From: Streptomyces clavifer | GTDB lineage: Bacteria; Actinomycetota; Actinomycetes; Streptomycetales; Streptomycetaceae | NCBI GenBank assembly: GCA_014651175.1 | Contig: BMWJ01000002.1 | Coordinates: forward strand, 62,001-126,000 | DNA: 64,000 nt | Direction of reading: 5' to 3' | In this document: one piece after another, positions 7,878 through 15,873 of the stretch | Layout of the letters: each line of letters opens with the position of its first letter | Numbering within the stretch: position 1 is the first letter of the stretch | Notes under the pieces: generated by a model | What the model was told of the DNA's origin: nothing | The model's database searches: none | Seen by the model: only the letters and a program-made list of their open reading frames with translations | Position numbers and translations under genes: made by a program

Positions 7878-10376
7878 ATGCAGCGCACACCACATCACAG
7901 GTCCAGATCGCGACGGGGCCTCGCGGCGACGGTGGCAGTCGGCGCGCTGACCGCGTCCCTGCTGGGCAGCAACGCGGCCAGCGCGCGTCCTTACCCGGAC
8001 CCGGGACTCAAGGAACGGATGGCGACAACGTTGTCCCTTCCCTCGCCGCCGGGCGGGGCCAACGTCAGGGTCCTGGTCTTCCACGCCTCGGCGGGCGAGG
8101 AGCCGCCGACCGTGGACGCGGGGATCGCGGCCATCGAGAAGATCGGGCTCAGCGGCCCGGAGGCCGGGCGCTTCAAGACCGTGGCCACCGACGACGCGGG
8201 GGTCTTCACCAACGGCAAGCAGCTCGGCAGGTACAACGCCGTGGTGTTCCTGACCGGCGGCGGCGACGTCCTCGACCCGGAGCAGGAAGCGGGCCTTGAG
8301 GCGTACATGGAGGCGGGCGGCGGCTTCCTCGGCATCCACGACGCGGCACGCGCCGAACCGTACTCCGACTGGTTCACCGGCCTGGTCGGCGCGCGTCCGG
8401 CGGCCGGCGGTCCCACGGGTGTGCAGCGCGCCACGGTGGAGATCGGAGACCGGCAGCACCCGGCGACGAAGAACCTCCCGCAGGAGTGGAAGCGCCCCGA
8501 CAAGTGGCTGAACTGGAAGGACAATCCGTCCGGTGGGGTGCACACGGTGGCCCGCGTCCGGGAGATCACGTACGCGCCCGGCACGAGCGCCAACGGCTGG
8601 GACCACCCCGTCTCCTGGTGCCGCGACTACGACGGCGGACGGTCGTTCTACACGGGTATGGGCGGTACGGCGAGCAGTTTCGCCGAGGCCGACTTCCGGG
8701 ACCATCTGCGGGGCGCGCTGGCCTGGACGACCCGCCTCTCGCAGGCGGACTGCAAGGCCACCATCGACTCCAACTACACGGCGGAGCGTCTCACCCAGCC
8801 CAACCAGCCCGGCCGGAACGACCAGATCGGCGAACCGCACGGCCTGGTCACCGCGAAGGACGGGCGGGTCTTCTACATCGGCCGCGGCGGCGCCGACAGC
8901 AGCAGCCCGGTGATCACCGACTGGAACAACCCCGCCATCGGCAAGGGCAAGGGCGAGATCCACGTCTACGACCCGAAGACCAGGAAGGTCACGCTGGCCG
9001 GCGCGCTGGACGTCTTCGGCAACAAGGGCGGCGGCGACGAGCTGGTCAAGGTCGAGGAGGGCCTGCTCGGCATCGAGCTGGACCCGGACTTCGCGTCCAA
9101 CGGCTGGGTGTACCTGCACTACACGCCGCACGCGAAGATCGACCGTGACAAGCGCATGGCGGTCCGACAGGTCTCCCGCTTCACCCTCGACAGCGCCACG
9201 AACACGCTGGACACGGCGTCCGAGAAGGTGCTGCTGAAGTGGCCGGTCCAGATCCACAGCTGCTGCCACGCGGGCGGCGGTCTGGCCTGGGACTCCGAGG
9301 ACAACCTCTACATCGCGACCGGTGACAACAACTCCTCCGGTTTCAGTGACGGTTACTCCGGCAACAACCCGCAGCCGAACTACAAGGGCGTCTCGTTCGC
9401 CGATGCCCGTCGCACCGCGGGCAACACCAACAACCTCAACGGGAAGATCCTGCGGATCCACCCCGAGGACGACGGCACGTACACCCTGCCCGCCGGCAAC
9501 CTCTTCACCGGCAAGGAGCCGGACGAGGGCGGTGGAAAGACCCGCGGCGAGATCTACGTGATGGGCGTGCGCAACCCGGCCCGGATCTCCGTCGACACGG
9601 CGACCGACACCCTGTACGCGGGCTGGGTCGGCCCGGACGCCGGCTCCCCCAGCACCACCTGGGGCCCCGCAAAGTACGACACCTTCGCCGCGATCACGCA
9701 GGCAGGCAACCACGGCTGGCCGTACTGCATGGGCAACAAGCAGCCCTACCGCGACCGCAACCTGCCGGACCCGTCCAAGCCGCTCGGCTGGTACGACTGC
9801 GACGCGCCGAAGAACGAGTCGCCGAACAACGACGGCCTGGTCAAGCTGCCGCCGGTCACGTCGAACACCATCTGGTACTCGCCGCAGGGCGGCGGCGTCG
9901 ACTACCCGCGCGACGCCGACGGCGTCCCGAGCTACAAGGTGGCGGACCAGAAGCAGCTCCTGCCCTGGCTCAAGGGCGGCGGCCAGGCCACGATGAACGG
10001 GCCGGTGTACCGCTACGACGCGGCGAGTACGAGCGAGGCCAAGTGGCCGTCGTACTGGGACGGCAAGTGGTTCGTCGGTGACTTCTACGACGACACCCAG
10101 CCGCGCCACGCCGTGCTCACCGACCCGAAGACCGTCGGCAAGGGCGGTCTGCCCACGCACGCCGAGTCCCTGAAGAAGATCATTCCGGTCGGTGCGGACG
10201 GCATCCGCAACCTCATGGACTGGAAGTTCGCCCCGGACGGTTCGCTCTACGTCCTGGACTACGGGCGCGGCTTCTTCACCTCCGACCCCAAGTCCGCGCT
10301 GTGGCGCGTGACGTACAAGGGCGGCGGGCCGACCCCGGCCGCCGCCGACCTGGCACGGAAGGCGGCAGCGCAGTGA
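7878..10376 (+). CDS. Secreted ThuA-domain / PQQ-type sugar dehydrogenase fusion
   Basis: This 832-aa protein has three parts. A signal peptide (basic SRSRRGLAATVAVGALTASLL, Ala-x-Ala near 38) is followed by a ThuA/trehalose-utilisation-type domain at about 50-240 (VLVFHASAG, GGGFLGIHDAA, HPVSWCRDYDGGRSFYTGMGG). A beta-propeller of the glucose/sorbosone dehydrogenase family follows at about 260-800 (EGLLGIELDPDF, LYIATGDNN, GVRNPARI, NHGWPYC). ThuA proteins act on 3-keto sugars and GSDH propellers oxidise sugars with PQQ, so an extracellular sugar-oxidising role is likely. ATG 7878 is used because GAGGGGTG stands just before it. The stop overlaps the next start (GTGA), implying coordinated production with the cupredoxin/DUF1080 protein. 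Confidence 0.9.
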   Translation: MQRTPHHRSRSRRGLAATVAVGALTASLLGSNAASARPYPDPGLKERMATTLSLPSPPGGANVRVLVFHASAGEEPPTVDAGIAAIEKIGLSGPEAGRFKTVATDDAGVFTNGKQLGRYNAVVFLTGGGDVLDPEQEAGLEAYMEAGGGFLGIHDAARAEPYSDWFTGLVGARPAAGGPTGVQRATVEIGDRQHPATKNLPQEWKRPDKWLNWKDNPSGGVHTVARVREITYAPGTSANGWDHPVSWCRDYDGGRSFYTGMGGTASSFAEADFRDHLRGALAWTTRLSQADCKATIDSNYTAERLTQPNQPGRNDQIGEPHGLVTAKDGRVFYIGRGGADSSSPVITDWNNPAIGKGKGEIHVYDPKTRKVTLAGALDVFGNKGGGDELVKVEEGLLGIELDPDFASNGWVYLHYTPHAKIDRDKRMAVRQVSRFTLDSATNTLDTASEKVLLKWPVQIHSCCHAGGGLAWDSEDNLYIATGDNNSSGFSDGYSGNNPQPNYKGVSFADARRTAGNTNNLNGKILRIHPEDDGTYTLPAGNLFTGKEPDEGGGKTRGEIYVMGVRNPARISVDTATDTLYAGWVGPDAGSPSTTWGPAKYDTFAAITQAGNHGWPYCMGNKQPYRDRNLPDPSKPLGWYDCDAPKNESPNNDGLVKLPPVTSNTIWYSPQGGGVDYPRDADGVPSYKVADQKQLLPWLKGGGQATMNGPVYRYDAASTSEAKWPSYWDGKWFVGDFYDDTQPRHAVLTDPKTVGKGGLPTHAESLKKIIPVGADGIRNLMDWKFAPDGSLYVLDYGRGFFTSDPKSALWRVTYKGGGPTPAAADLARKAAAQ

Positions 10377-12610
10377 GACACCCTTCGCTCCTCGCGCGAC
10401 AGCGGTACGGACCCGCACGGGCGTGGCTCGCCCTGCTCGGTTCGTTCCTGATGGTCCTGGGGCTGACGTCGACGGCCGCGTACGGGCGGGACGACGACCG
10501 TCCGGCGACCGCGGCCGACCAGGTCCTCACCTGGACCGCGGGCGACCCCATCGACCACTACCTGTCGGCTCCCAAAACCGCGGTGGCCGGCCCCGCGACG
10601 ATCGTCTTCGAGAACAGCGCGGCCACCGGCAACACGACGGGCATGCCGCACACGCTGACCTTCAGCGTGTCGGACGTGGAGTTCAACAACGACGTCCCCC
10701 TGAACATCCTGGCCAACCCCAGTGACAGCGAGGGCGGCAAGCACAGCGTCGAGGTCACCCTCTCGCCCGGCCGGTACTTCTACCACTGCACCATCCCCGG
10801 CCACGGGTCCATGCAGGGCATCCTGACCGTGACCGAGGGGGGCGGCGGCGAGGACACCACCGCCCCCGCGACCTCGGCGACGGTGGACGGCGACAGGAAC
10901 GCCGACGGCGCGTACATCGGTCAGGCCACCGTCACCGTGGCGGCGACCGACGCGGACTCGGGGGTGGACGGCGTCGAGTACGCGCTCGGGGCCGACGGCG
11001 CCTGGCAGCCCTACACCACGCCCGTCGTGGTGAACGAGGTGGGCACCCACACCGTCCGCTACCGCGCCACCGACAAGTCGGGCAACGTCGCGGCGGAGAA
11101 GTCCGTCGACTTCGCGGTCGCGGCACCGCCCACGGACGACGAGACCGCGCCGGAGACCTCGGCGACCGTCTCGGGCGAGAAGGACGGGGCCGGCGCCTAC
11201 CTGGGCATGGCCACGGTCACCGTGACCGCGTCGGACACCGGGTCCGGGGTCAACACCATCGAGTACGCGATCGGGACGGCCGGTGCCTGGCAGGCCTACA
11301 CCGCTCCCGTGATGGTGCACGAGGTGGGTACCCACACCGTCCGCTACCGCGCCACCGACAGGTCCGGCAACGTCGCGGCGGAGAAGTCCGTCGACTTCAC
11401 CGTCGTCGAACCCCCGTCGCAGGACAAGACACCGCCGGTGACCTCCGTGGCGGTGACGGGCGACAAGAACTCGGACGGCGCGTTCCTCACCAGCGCCAGG
11501 GCCACGGTGACCGCCACGGACGCCGACTCGGGCGTGCAGAAGACCGAGTACTCCCTGGACGGGGGCCCGTACCTCGCGTACACCGCGCCCGTCATCGTGG
11601 ACCGCGTCGGCTACCACACCTTCGCCCACCGGGCGACGGACAAGGCGGGCAACACCTCCGAGGCGAAGCAGGTGTCGTTCACCATCGCCGAGAGCGGCGG
11701 GGTCCCGGCGCCCAACTGCCCGGAGTTCGACGAGCGGCTCACCGTCATCGTCGGCACGGTCGACACGGGCGTTCCCAACCGGCTCACCGGCAACCGCTGC
11801 ACGATCAACGAACTGATCGAGGACGAGAAGGACTGGTCCTCGCACGCGCTGTTCCTGAAGCACGTCGACACGGTCCTCGACAAGCTGCTCACGGCCGGGG
11901 CGATCGACGCCCGGGAGCACAAGAGGATCTACAAGGCGGCCAAGCAGTCCGGCATCGGCAAGCCGGGCCAGGACGAGGGCTACCGCAAGCTGTTCGACGG
12001 CACCGCCGGCTCCCTCGCCAAGTGGCAGCAGGTCGGCGGCGGGAAGTTCGGGCTCAACGCCGAGGACGGCTCGATCACCAGCTCCACCACCGTCGCCGGC
12101 ATGGGCATGCTGTGGTTCCCGGGCAGGCAGTACGGGGACTTCTCGCTGAAGCTCCAGTGGCGCGACGACGCCCCGGGCACGGGCAACGCCAACGCCGGAG
12201 TGTTCGTCCGCTTCCCGGAGGTCCACGACCACCCGGAGGAGTCCCGGCCGGAGTGGGTCGCCATCAAGTACGGCCATGAGATCCAGATCAACGACCGCCC
12301 CGACGGCGACATGTACAAGACGGGGTCGGTCTACGGCTTCGACCGGGTGGGCCTCGGCGGCGCCGGGGTCACCCCCAAGGGCACCTGGAACGACTACGAG
12401 ATCCGGGTCGTGGACCAGCACTACTCGGTCTACCGCAACGGTGTCCTGCTGAACGAGTTCGACAACAACGGCGGTCAGGCCTTCGAGCCCCCGCGCGGCG
12501 ACGACCCGGGCACCGACGGCCGGCGCTTCGCCTCCGGCCATATCGGCCTCCAGGTCCACGGCACCACGGACGTGGTCTCGTACCGCGACATCCGCATCAA
12601 GGAGCTGTAG
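10373..12610 (+). CDS. Secreted cupredoxin / Ig-like repeats / 3-keto-disaccharide hydrolase (DUF1080) protein
   Basis: This 745-aa product begins at a GTG whose bases overlap the previous stop (GTGA). After a signal segment (about 16-38) comes a plastocyanin-like domain to about 140 with copper ligands in MPHTLTFS and YHCTIPGHGSM. Three Ig-like repeats of about 90 residues follow (DADSGVDGVEYAL...HTVRYRATDKSGN), then a Cys-containing linker. The C-terminal DUF1080 jelly-roll at about 530-745 reads YRKLFDGT, NAGVFVRFPE, HEIQINDR and DYEIRVVDQHYSVYRNG. DUF1080 is the 3-keto-disaccharide hydrolase domain. The pairing with a ThuA/GSDH protein suggests electron transfer plus hydrolysis of an oxidised saccharide; that part is inference. 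Confidence 0.88.
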   Translation: MRHPSLLARQRYGPARAWLALLGSFLMVLGLTSTAAYGRDDDRPATAADQVLTWTAGDPIDHYLSAPKTAVAGPATIVFENSAATGNTTGMPHTLTFSVSDVEFNNDVPLNILANPSDSEGGKHSVEVTLSPGRYFYHCTIPGHGSMQGILTVTEGGGGEDTTAPATSATVDGDRNADGAYIGQATVTVAATDADSGVDGVEYALGADGAWQPYTTPVVVNEVGTHTVRYRATDKSGNVAAEKSVDFAVAAPPTDDETAPETSATVSGEKDGAGAYLGMATVTVTASDTGSGVNTIEYAIGTAGAWQAYTAPVMVHEVGTHTVRYRATDRSGNVAAEKSVDFTVVEPPSQDKTPPVTSVAVTGDKNSDGAFLTSARATVTATDADSGVQKTEYSLDGGPYLAYTAPVIVDRVGYHTFAHRATDKAGNTSEAKQVSFTIAESGGVPAPNCPEFDERLTVIVGTVDTGVPNRLTGNRCTINELIEDEKDWSSHALFLKHVDTVLDKLLTAGAIDAREHKRIYKAAKQSGIGKPGQDEGYRKLFDGTAGSLAKWQQVGGGKFGLNAEDGSITSSTTVAGMGMLWFPGRQYGDFSLKLQWRDDAPGTGNANAGVFVRFPEVHDHPEESRPEWVAIKYGHEIQINDRPDGDMYKTGSVYGFDRVGLGGAGVTPKGTWNDYEIRVVDQHYSVYRNGVLLNEFDNNGGQAFEPPRGDDPGTDGRRFASGHIGLQVHGTTDVVSYRDIRIKEL
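11036..11398 (+). repeat. 78-bp near-identical direct repeat inside the Ig-like region
   Basis: Bases 11036-11113 and 11321-11398 differ at only about three positions over 78 bases. Both encode EVGTHTVRYRATDxSGNVA and the following residues. The rest of each protein repeat is more diverged, so this stretch has been homogenised or recently duplicated. Confidence 0.8.
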
Positions 12611-12623
12611 CCCGCCGGAACGG

Positions 12624-13712
12624 TCAGGAGGAGGCCGCGGCCGCATGCTCCGGCATGCGGTCGCGGCCTCCCGGGTGCCGGTGGCGCCACACCCAGAAGA
12701 CCGTGCAGGAGACGAGCGACCAGACCGTCAGCACGACGTACGGGAAGGCGTACTGGTGGCCCTGGTAGTAGACCGCCGTGTGCTGGGCGTTGACCGAGGC
12801 GCCCGGCGGCAGCCAGCGCCCGATGTGCCCGAGGAGCGACGGCAGCAGCGGCCAGGACACCGCGCCGCCGGACGACGGATTGCCGAGCAGCACCATGACG
12901 CCCCAGGTGGGGATCATCGCCCAGCGGCCCATCAGGGTGTTGAACATGGTGAAGACCATGCCCGACGTGAACATGGTGAACGACAGGATCAGCCAGGACT
13001 GGACGAACGGCAGATCGACCGCGCCGAGCGCCCAGTCCACGACGGCCGCGATGCAGAAGCCCCCGAGGAGTGCGTAGGCGATCGTGAAGGCGATCCGCTC
13101 GATCGGAATCAGCTCCCGGGCGTTCACGCTGAGCTGGATCGAACCGATGAAGCCGATGATGACGGCGGCGAGCGAGATGTAGAAGAGGGCGAGACCGCGC
13201 GGGTCGCCCTGCTGCAGCGGTTTGACGTCCCTGACCACGAGCGGGACGTCGGCGCGCCGCGCGACCTCGACACCGGCTTCGCCGAGCAGTTGGGCGACGG
13301 TGGCGCCGGACGCCGCGGCGAGGTCCATGGCCACGCCCCGCTCCCCCGCGGGCCGCAGGATCGCGAAGACCTTCTGGGCCTCCAGCGCTTCACCGGCCTC
13401 GGCCCGGGTGGTGTAGGGGTGGAGTTCGAGGGAGGCGTCGAGGGCCTTCTCCATGCCGCCGACGAACCGGTCGACGCCGGGAGACGCCGGACCGCCGGTG
13501 ACCAGGGCGGCCGGGATGCGGTGCGGGGTCGGATTGGCCAGCGCGTAGGTGTACGAGCCGGCGAAGAGCCCCGCGGCGGCGGCGATGATGAGGGTCAGCA
13601 CGATCGCCGGGAAGTACGGCGAGCGCTTGTACTCCTGCCACCTCTCTCGCCGGGTGGGGGGCCTGCCGTGCGCTCCGTGCGCGGGGTGCTCCGTCCCCTC
13701 GCCGGTGCTCAT
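12624..13712 (-). CDS. YhgE/ABC-2-like multi-spanning membrane protein (DUF3533 type)
   Basis: The 362-aa protein has one N-terminal transmembrane helix (about 33-57), a periplasmic-side domain of about 110 residues, and five further helices between about 160 and 345. This is the layout of the YhgE/Pip/DUF3533 branch of ABC-2-type membrane proteins. These resemble transporter permeases, but a partner ATPase is often absent, as here, and the substrate is unknown. It starts at ATG 13712 overlapping the stop of the primase gene by ATGA. Translation is therefore coupled to a DNA repair gene, with no obvious functional link. Confidence 0.82.
   Translation of the reverse strand: MSTGEGTEHPAHGAHGRPPTRRERWQEYKRSPYFPAIVLTLIIAAAAGLFAGSYTYALANPTPHRIPAALVTGGPASPGVDRFVGGMEKALDASLELHPYTTRAEAGEALEAQKVFAILRPAGERGVAMDLAAASGATVAQLLGEAGVEVARRADVPLVVRDVKPLQQGDPRGLALFYISLAAVIIGFIGSIQLSVNARELIPIERIAFTIAYALLGGFCIAAVVDWALGAVDLPFVQSWLILSFTMFTSGMVFTMFNTLMGRWAMIPTWGVMVLLGNPSSGGAVSWPLLPSLLGHIGRWLPPGASVNAQHTAVYYQGHQYAFPYVVLTVWSLVSCTVFWVWRHRHPGGRDRMPEHAAAASS
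12630..12671. terminator. Bidirectional terminator inside the end of the YhgE-like gene
   Basis: A 19-bp stem (12630-12648 with 12653-12671, one G-T mismatch, loop TCCG) lies 20 bases after the stop of the rightward DUF1080 gene. It overlaps the last codons of the leftward gene that ends at 12624. Confidence 0.75.
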
Positions 13713-14731
13713 GCGTCGTCGTGCCGGGCGCGGCTGGGCTGGACCCGCTTCGGCTCCCCCGGCATCTTCGGGTACTCCGGCGGGTAGGGCAGGTCGCCGA
13801 GCTTGTGCTCCTGCTCGTCCCGGGTCGCCAGCTCCAGCAGCAGGTCGAGCCGGAAGGCGTGGTCGTCCATGTCCGCGTGGAGGTCTCCCACCTCGGCGTA
13901 CCGCTCGGGCATGGTCCGGATGTCGAAGTCGCGGGGCTCCGCGTCGTCGATCTCCTCCCAGCGCAACGGGGCGGAGACCGGGGCGTGCGGGAACGGGCGT
14001 ACGGAGTAGGCGGACGCGATCGTGCGGTCACGGGCCGTCTGGTTGTAGTCGACGAAGATCCGCTCGCCGCGCTCCTCCTTCCACCACGCGGTGGTCACCC
14101 GGTCCGGCATGCGGCGTTCGAGCTCCCGGCCCACCGCGATGGCGGAACGCCGGACCTGGGTGAAGGTCCACTCGGGGACGAGGGGCACGAAGACGTGGAT
14201 CCCGCGCCCGCCGGAGGTCTTGGGCCAGCCGCGCAGACCGTGGTCGTCCAGGACGGACCGCAGCTCGTGGGCGGCCCGTACCGCGTCCGCGTAGTCGGTG
14301 CCGGGCTGCGGGTCGAGGTCGATGCGCAGTTCGTCGGGGTGGTCGGTGTCGGTCCTGCGCACCGGCCACGGGTGGAAGGTGAGGGTGCCCAGGTTGGCCG
14401 CCCAGAGGACGGCGCCGATCTCGGTGGGGCACATCTCGTCGGCGTGCCGGCCGCTGGGGAATTCGATGCGGGCGGTGGGGGTCCAGTCGGGGAGGTTCTT
14501 CGGCGCGCGCTTCTGGTAGAAGAAGTCGCCCTCGACCCCGTCCACGAAGCGCTGCAGGGTGGTCGGCCGCTCACGCAGGGCGCGGAGGATCCCCGGCCCC
14601 ACGGCACGGAAGTACTCCGCCACGTCCCTCTTGGTGTAGCCCTTCTCAGGGAAGTACACCTTGTCGGGGTTGGACAGCCGTACGGCCCGTCCGTCCGCGT
14701 CCAGCTCCACCGCTGCTCCCGCTGCTCCCAT
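13709..14731 (-). CDS. ligD: LigD-type DNA primase/polymerase (NHEJ)
   Basis: This 340-aa stand-alone polymerase domain resembles the POL part of LigD in bacterial non-homologous end joining, where it fills in or adds ribonucleotides at breaks held by Ku. Visible motifs are the opening SNPDKVYFPEKGYTK, RIDLDPQPG (catalytic Asp pair), KTSGGRGIHVFVPL and TIASAYSVRPFPHAPVSAPL. ATG 14731 gives MGAAGAAVELDADGRAV; the longer frame upstream is antisense to the divergent ligase gene. The divergent ATP-dependent ligase 76 bp away supports an NHEJ role. No ku gene is in the window. Confidence 0.92.
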   Translation of the reverse strand: MGAAGAAVELDADGRAVRLSNPDKVYFPEKGYTKRDVAEYFRAVGPGILRALRERPTTLQRFVDGVEGDFFYQKRAPKNLPDWTPTARIEFPSGRHADEMCPTEIGAVLWAANLGTLTFHPWPVRRTDTDHPDELRIDLDPQPGTDYADAVRAAHELRSVLDDHGLRGWPKTSGGRGIHVFVPLVPEWTFTQVRRSAIAVGRELERRMPDRVTTAWWKEERGERIFVDYNQTARDRTIASAYSVRPFPHAPVSAPLRWEEIDDAEPRDFDIRTMPERYAEVGDLHADMDDHAFRLDLLLELATRDEQEHKLGDLPYPPEYPKMPGEPKRVQPSRARHDDA

Positions 14732-14807
14732 GTCGGACACCGTAGGCCCGGCCCACATATGCCGCATATCGGGAGACGCCCTCGACGGTACGGTCCAGAA
14801 TCGGGAC

Positions 14808-15869
14808 ATGGACCTGCCGGTGATGCCTCCTGTGAAACCCATGCTCGCCAAGTCCGTGTCCGCCATTCCGCCGGGCATGCAGTACGAGGCGAAGTGGGAC
14901 GGCTTCCGTGTGATCGTGCACCGGGACGGCGACGAGGTGGTCCTCGGCAGCCGTACCGGGAAGCCCCTCACCCGCTACTTCCCCGAACTGGTCACGGCCG
15001 TGCGGGAGAATCTGCCGCCGCGCTGCGTGATCGACGGGGAGATCGTGGTCGCGCACGAGGGGCGGCTCGACTTCGACCGGCTGAGCGAGCGCATCCATCC
15101 GGCCGACTCACGGGTGCGGCTGCTGGCCGAGCGGACTCCGGCCGGTCTGGTCGCCTTCGACATCCTCGCGCTGGGCGACGACTCCCTGCTCGGCGCGCCT
15201 CTGACCGAGCGACGGGCGGCGCTGGAGCGGGCCCTGTCCGGTGCGTCGGCGCCCGTCCACCTCGCCCCGGCCACCACCGACGCCGGCCTCGCCCAGGAGT
15301 GGTTCGAGCGCTACGAGGGGGCGGGGCTCGACGGTATCGTCGCCAAGCCGCTCGATCTGGCGTACCGGCCGGACGTACGGGCGATGTACAAGATCAAGCA
15401 CGAGCGGACCGCCGACTGCGTGGTGGCGGGCTACCGGTTCCACAAGAGCGGACCGGTGGTCGGTTCGCTCCTGCTCGGGCTGTACGACTCCGGGGGCGTG
15501 CTGCAGCACGTCGGGGTGTCCGCGGCCTTCACCATGAAGCGGCGGGCCGAACTCGTGGAGGAGCTGGACCCGCTGCGGATCGAGCCCGCCGCGCACCCGT
15601 GGGCCGCCTGGGCCGACGCGGCGGCGCACGAGTCGGCACGGCTGCCGGGGGCACCGAGCCGCTGGTCGGGCAAGAAGGACCTGTCCTGGGTGCCGCTCGT
15701 TCCGGAGCGGGTCTGTGAGGTGGCCTACGACCACATGGAGGGTGACCGCTTCCGCCACACCACCCGCTTCCGGCGGTGGCGGCCGGACCGCACCGCCACC
15801 GGCTGCACCTACGCGCAGCTCGAGGAAGTGGTGCGGTACGACCTGTCCGAGGTGCTGCGCACGGGATGA
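14808..15869 (+). CDS. ligC: ATP-dependent DNA ligase (LigC / LigD-ligase type)
   Basis: The 353-aa ligase seals nicks using ATP. The nucleotidyl-transfer lysine is in motif I EAKWDGFR. Further motifs are VIDGEIV (III), LVAFDILAL (IIIa), GLDGIVAKPLD (IV) and MYKIKHERTADCVVAGYR (V). An OB-fold C-terminal domain ends in CEVAYDHMEGDRFRHTTRFRRWRPD. ATG 14808 lies just before MPPVKPMLAKSV, the usual opening of this subfamily. It is transcribed divergently from the LigD-type polymerase, so ligase and polymerase are separate polypeptides rather than a fusion. LigC is my best label; the enzyme could equally be the ligase half of a split LigD. Confidence 0.93.
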   Translation: MDLPVMPPVKPMLAKSVSAIPPGMQYEAKWDGFRVIVHRDGDEVVLGSRTGKPLTRYFPELVTAVRENLPPRCVIDGEIVVAHEGRLDFDRLSERIHPADSRVRLLAERTPAGLVAFDILALGDDSLLGAPLTERRAALERALSGASAPVHLAPATTDAGLAQEWFERYEGAGLDGIVAKPLDLAYRPDVRAMYKIKHERTADCVVAGYRFHKSGPVVGSLLLGLYDSGGVLQHVGVSAAFTMKRRAELVEELDPLRIEPAAHPWAAWADAAAHESARLPGAPSRWSGKKDLSWVPLVPERVCEVAYDHMEGDRFRHTTRFRRWRPDRTATGCTYAQLEEVVRYDLSEVLRTG

Positions 15870-15873
15870 CGGA

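Noticed and set aside
7773-10418. 881-codon minus-strand frame opposite the ThuA-dehydrogenase gene
   Set aside because: Shadow of a GC-rich gene; no start context and no recognisable domain.
14661-14807. Upstream extension of the DNA ligase frame to 14661
   Set aside because: It would overlap the divergent primase start and adds residues without similarity; ATG 14808 fits the family opening.
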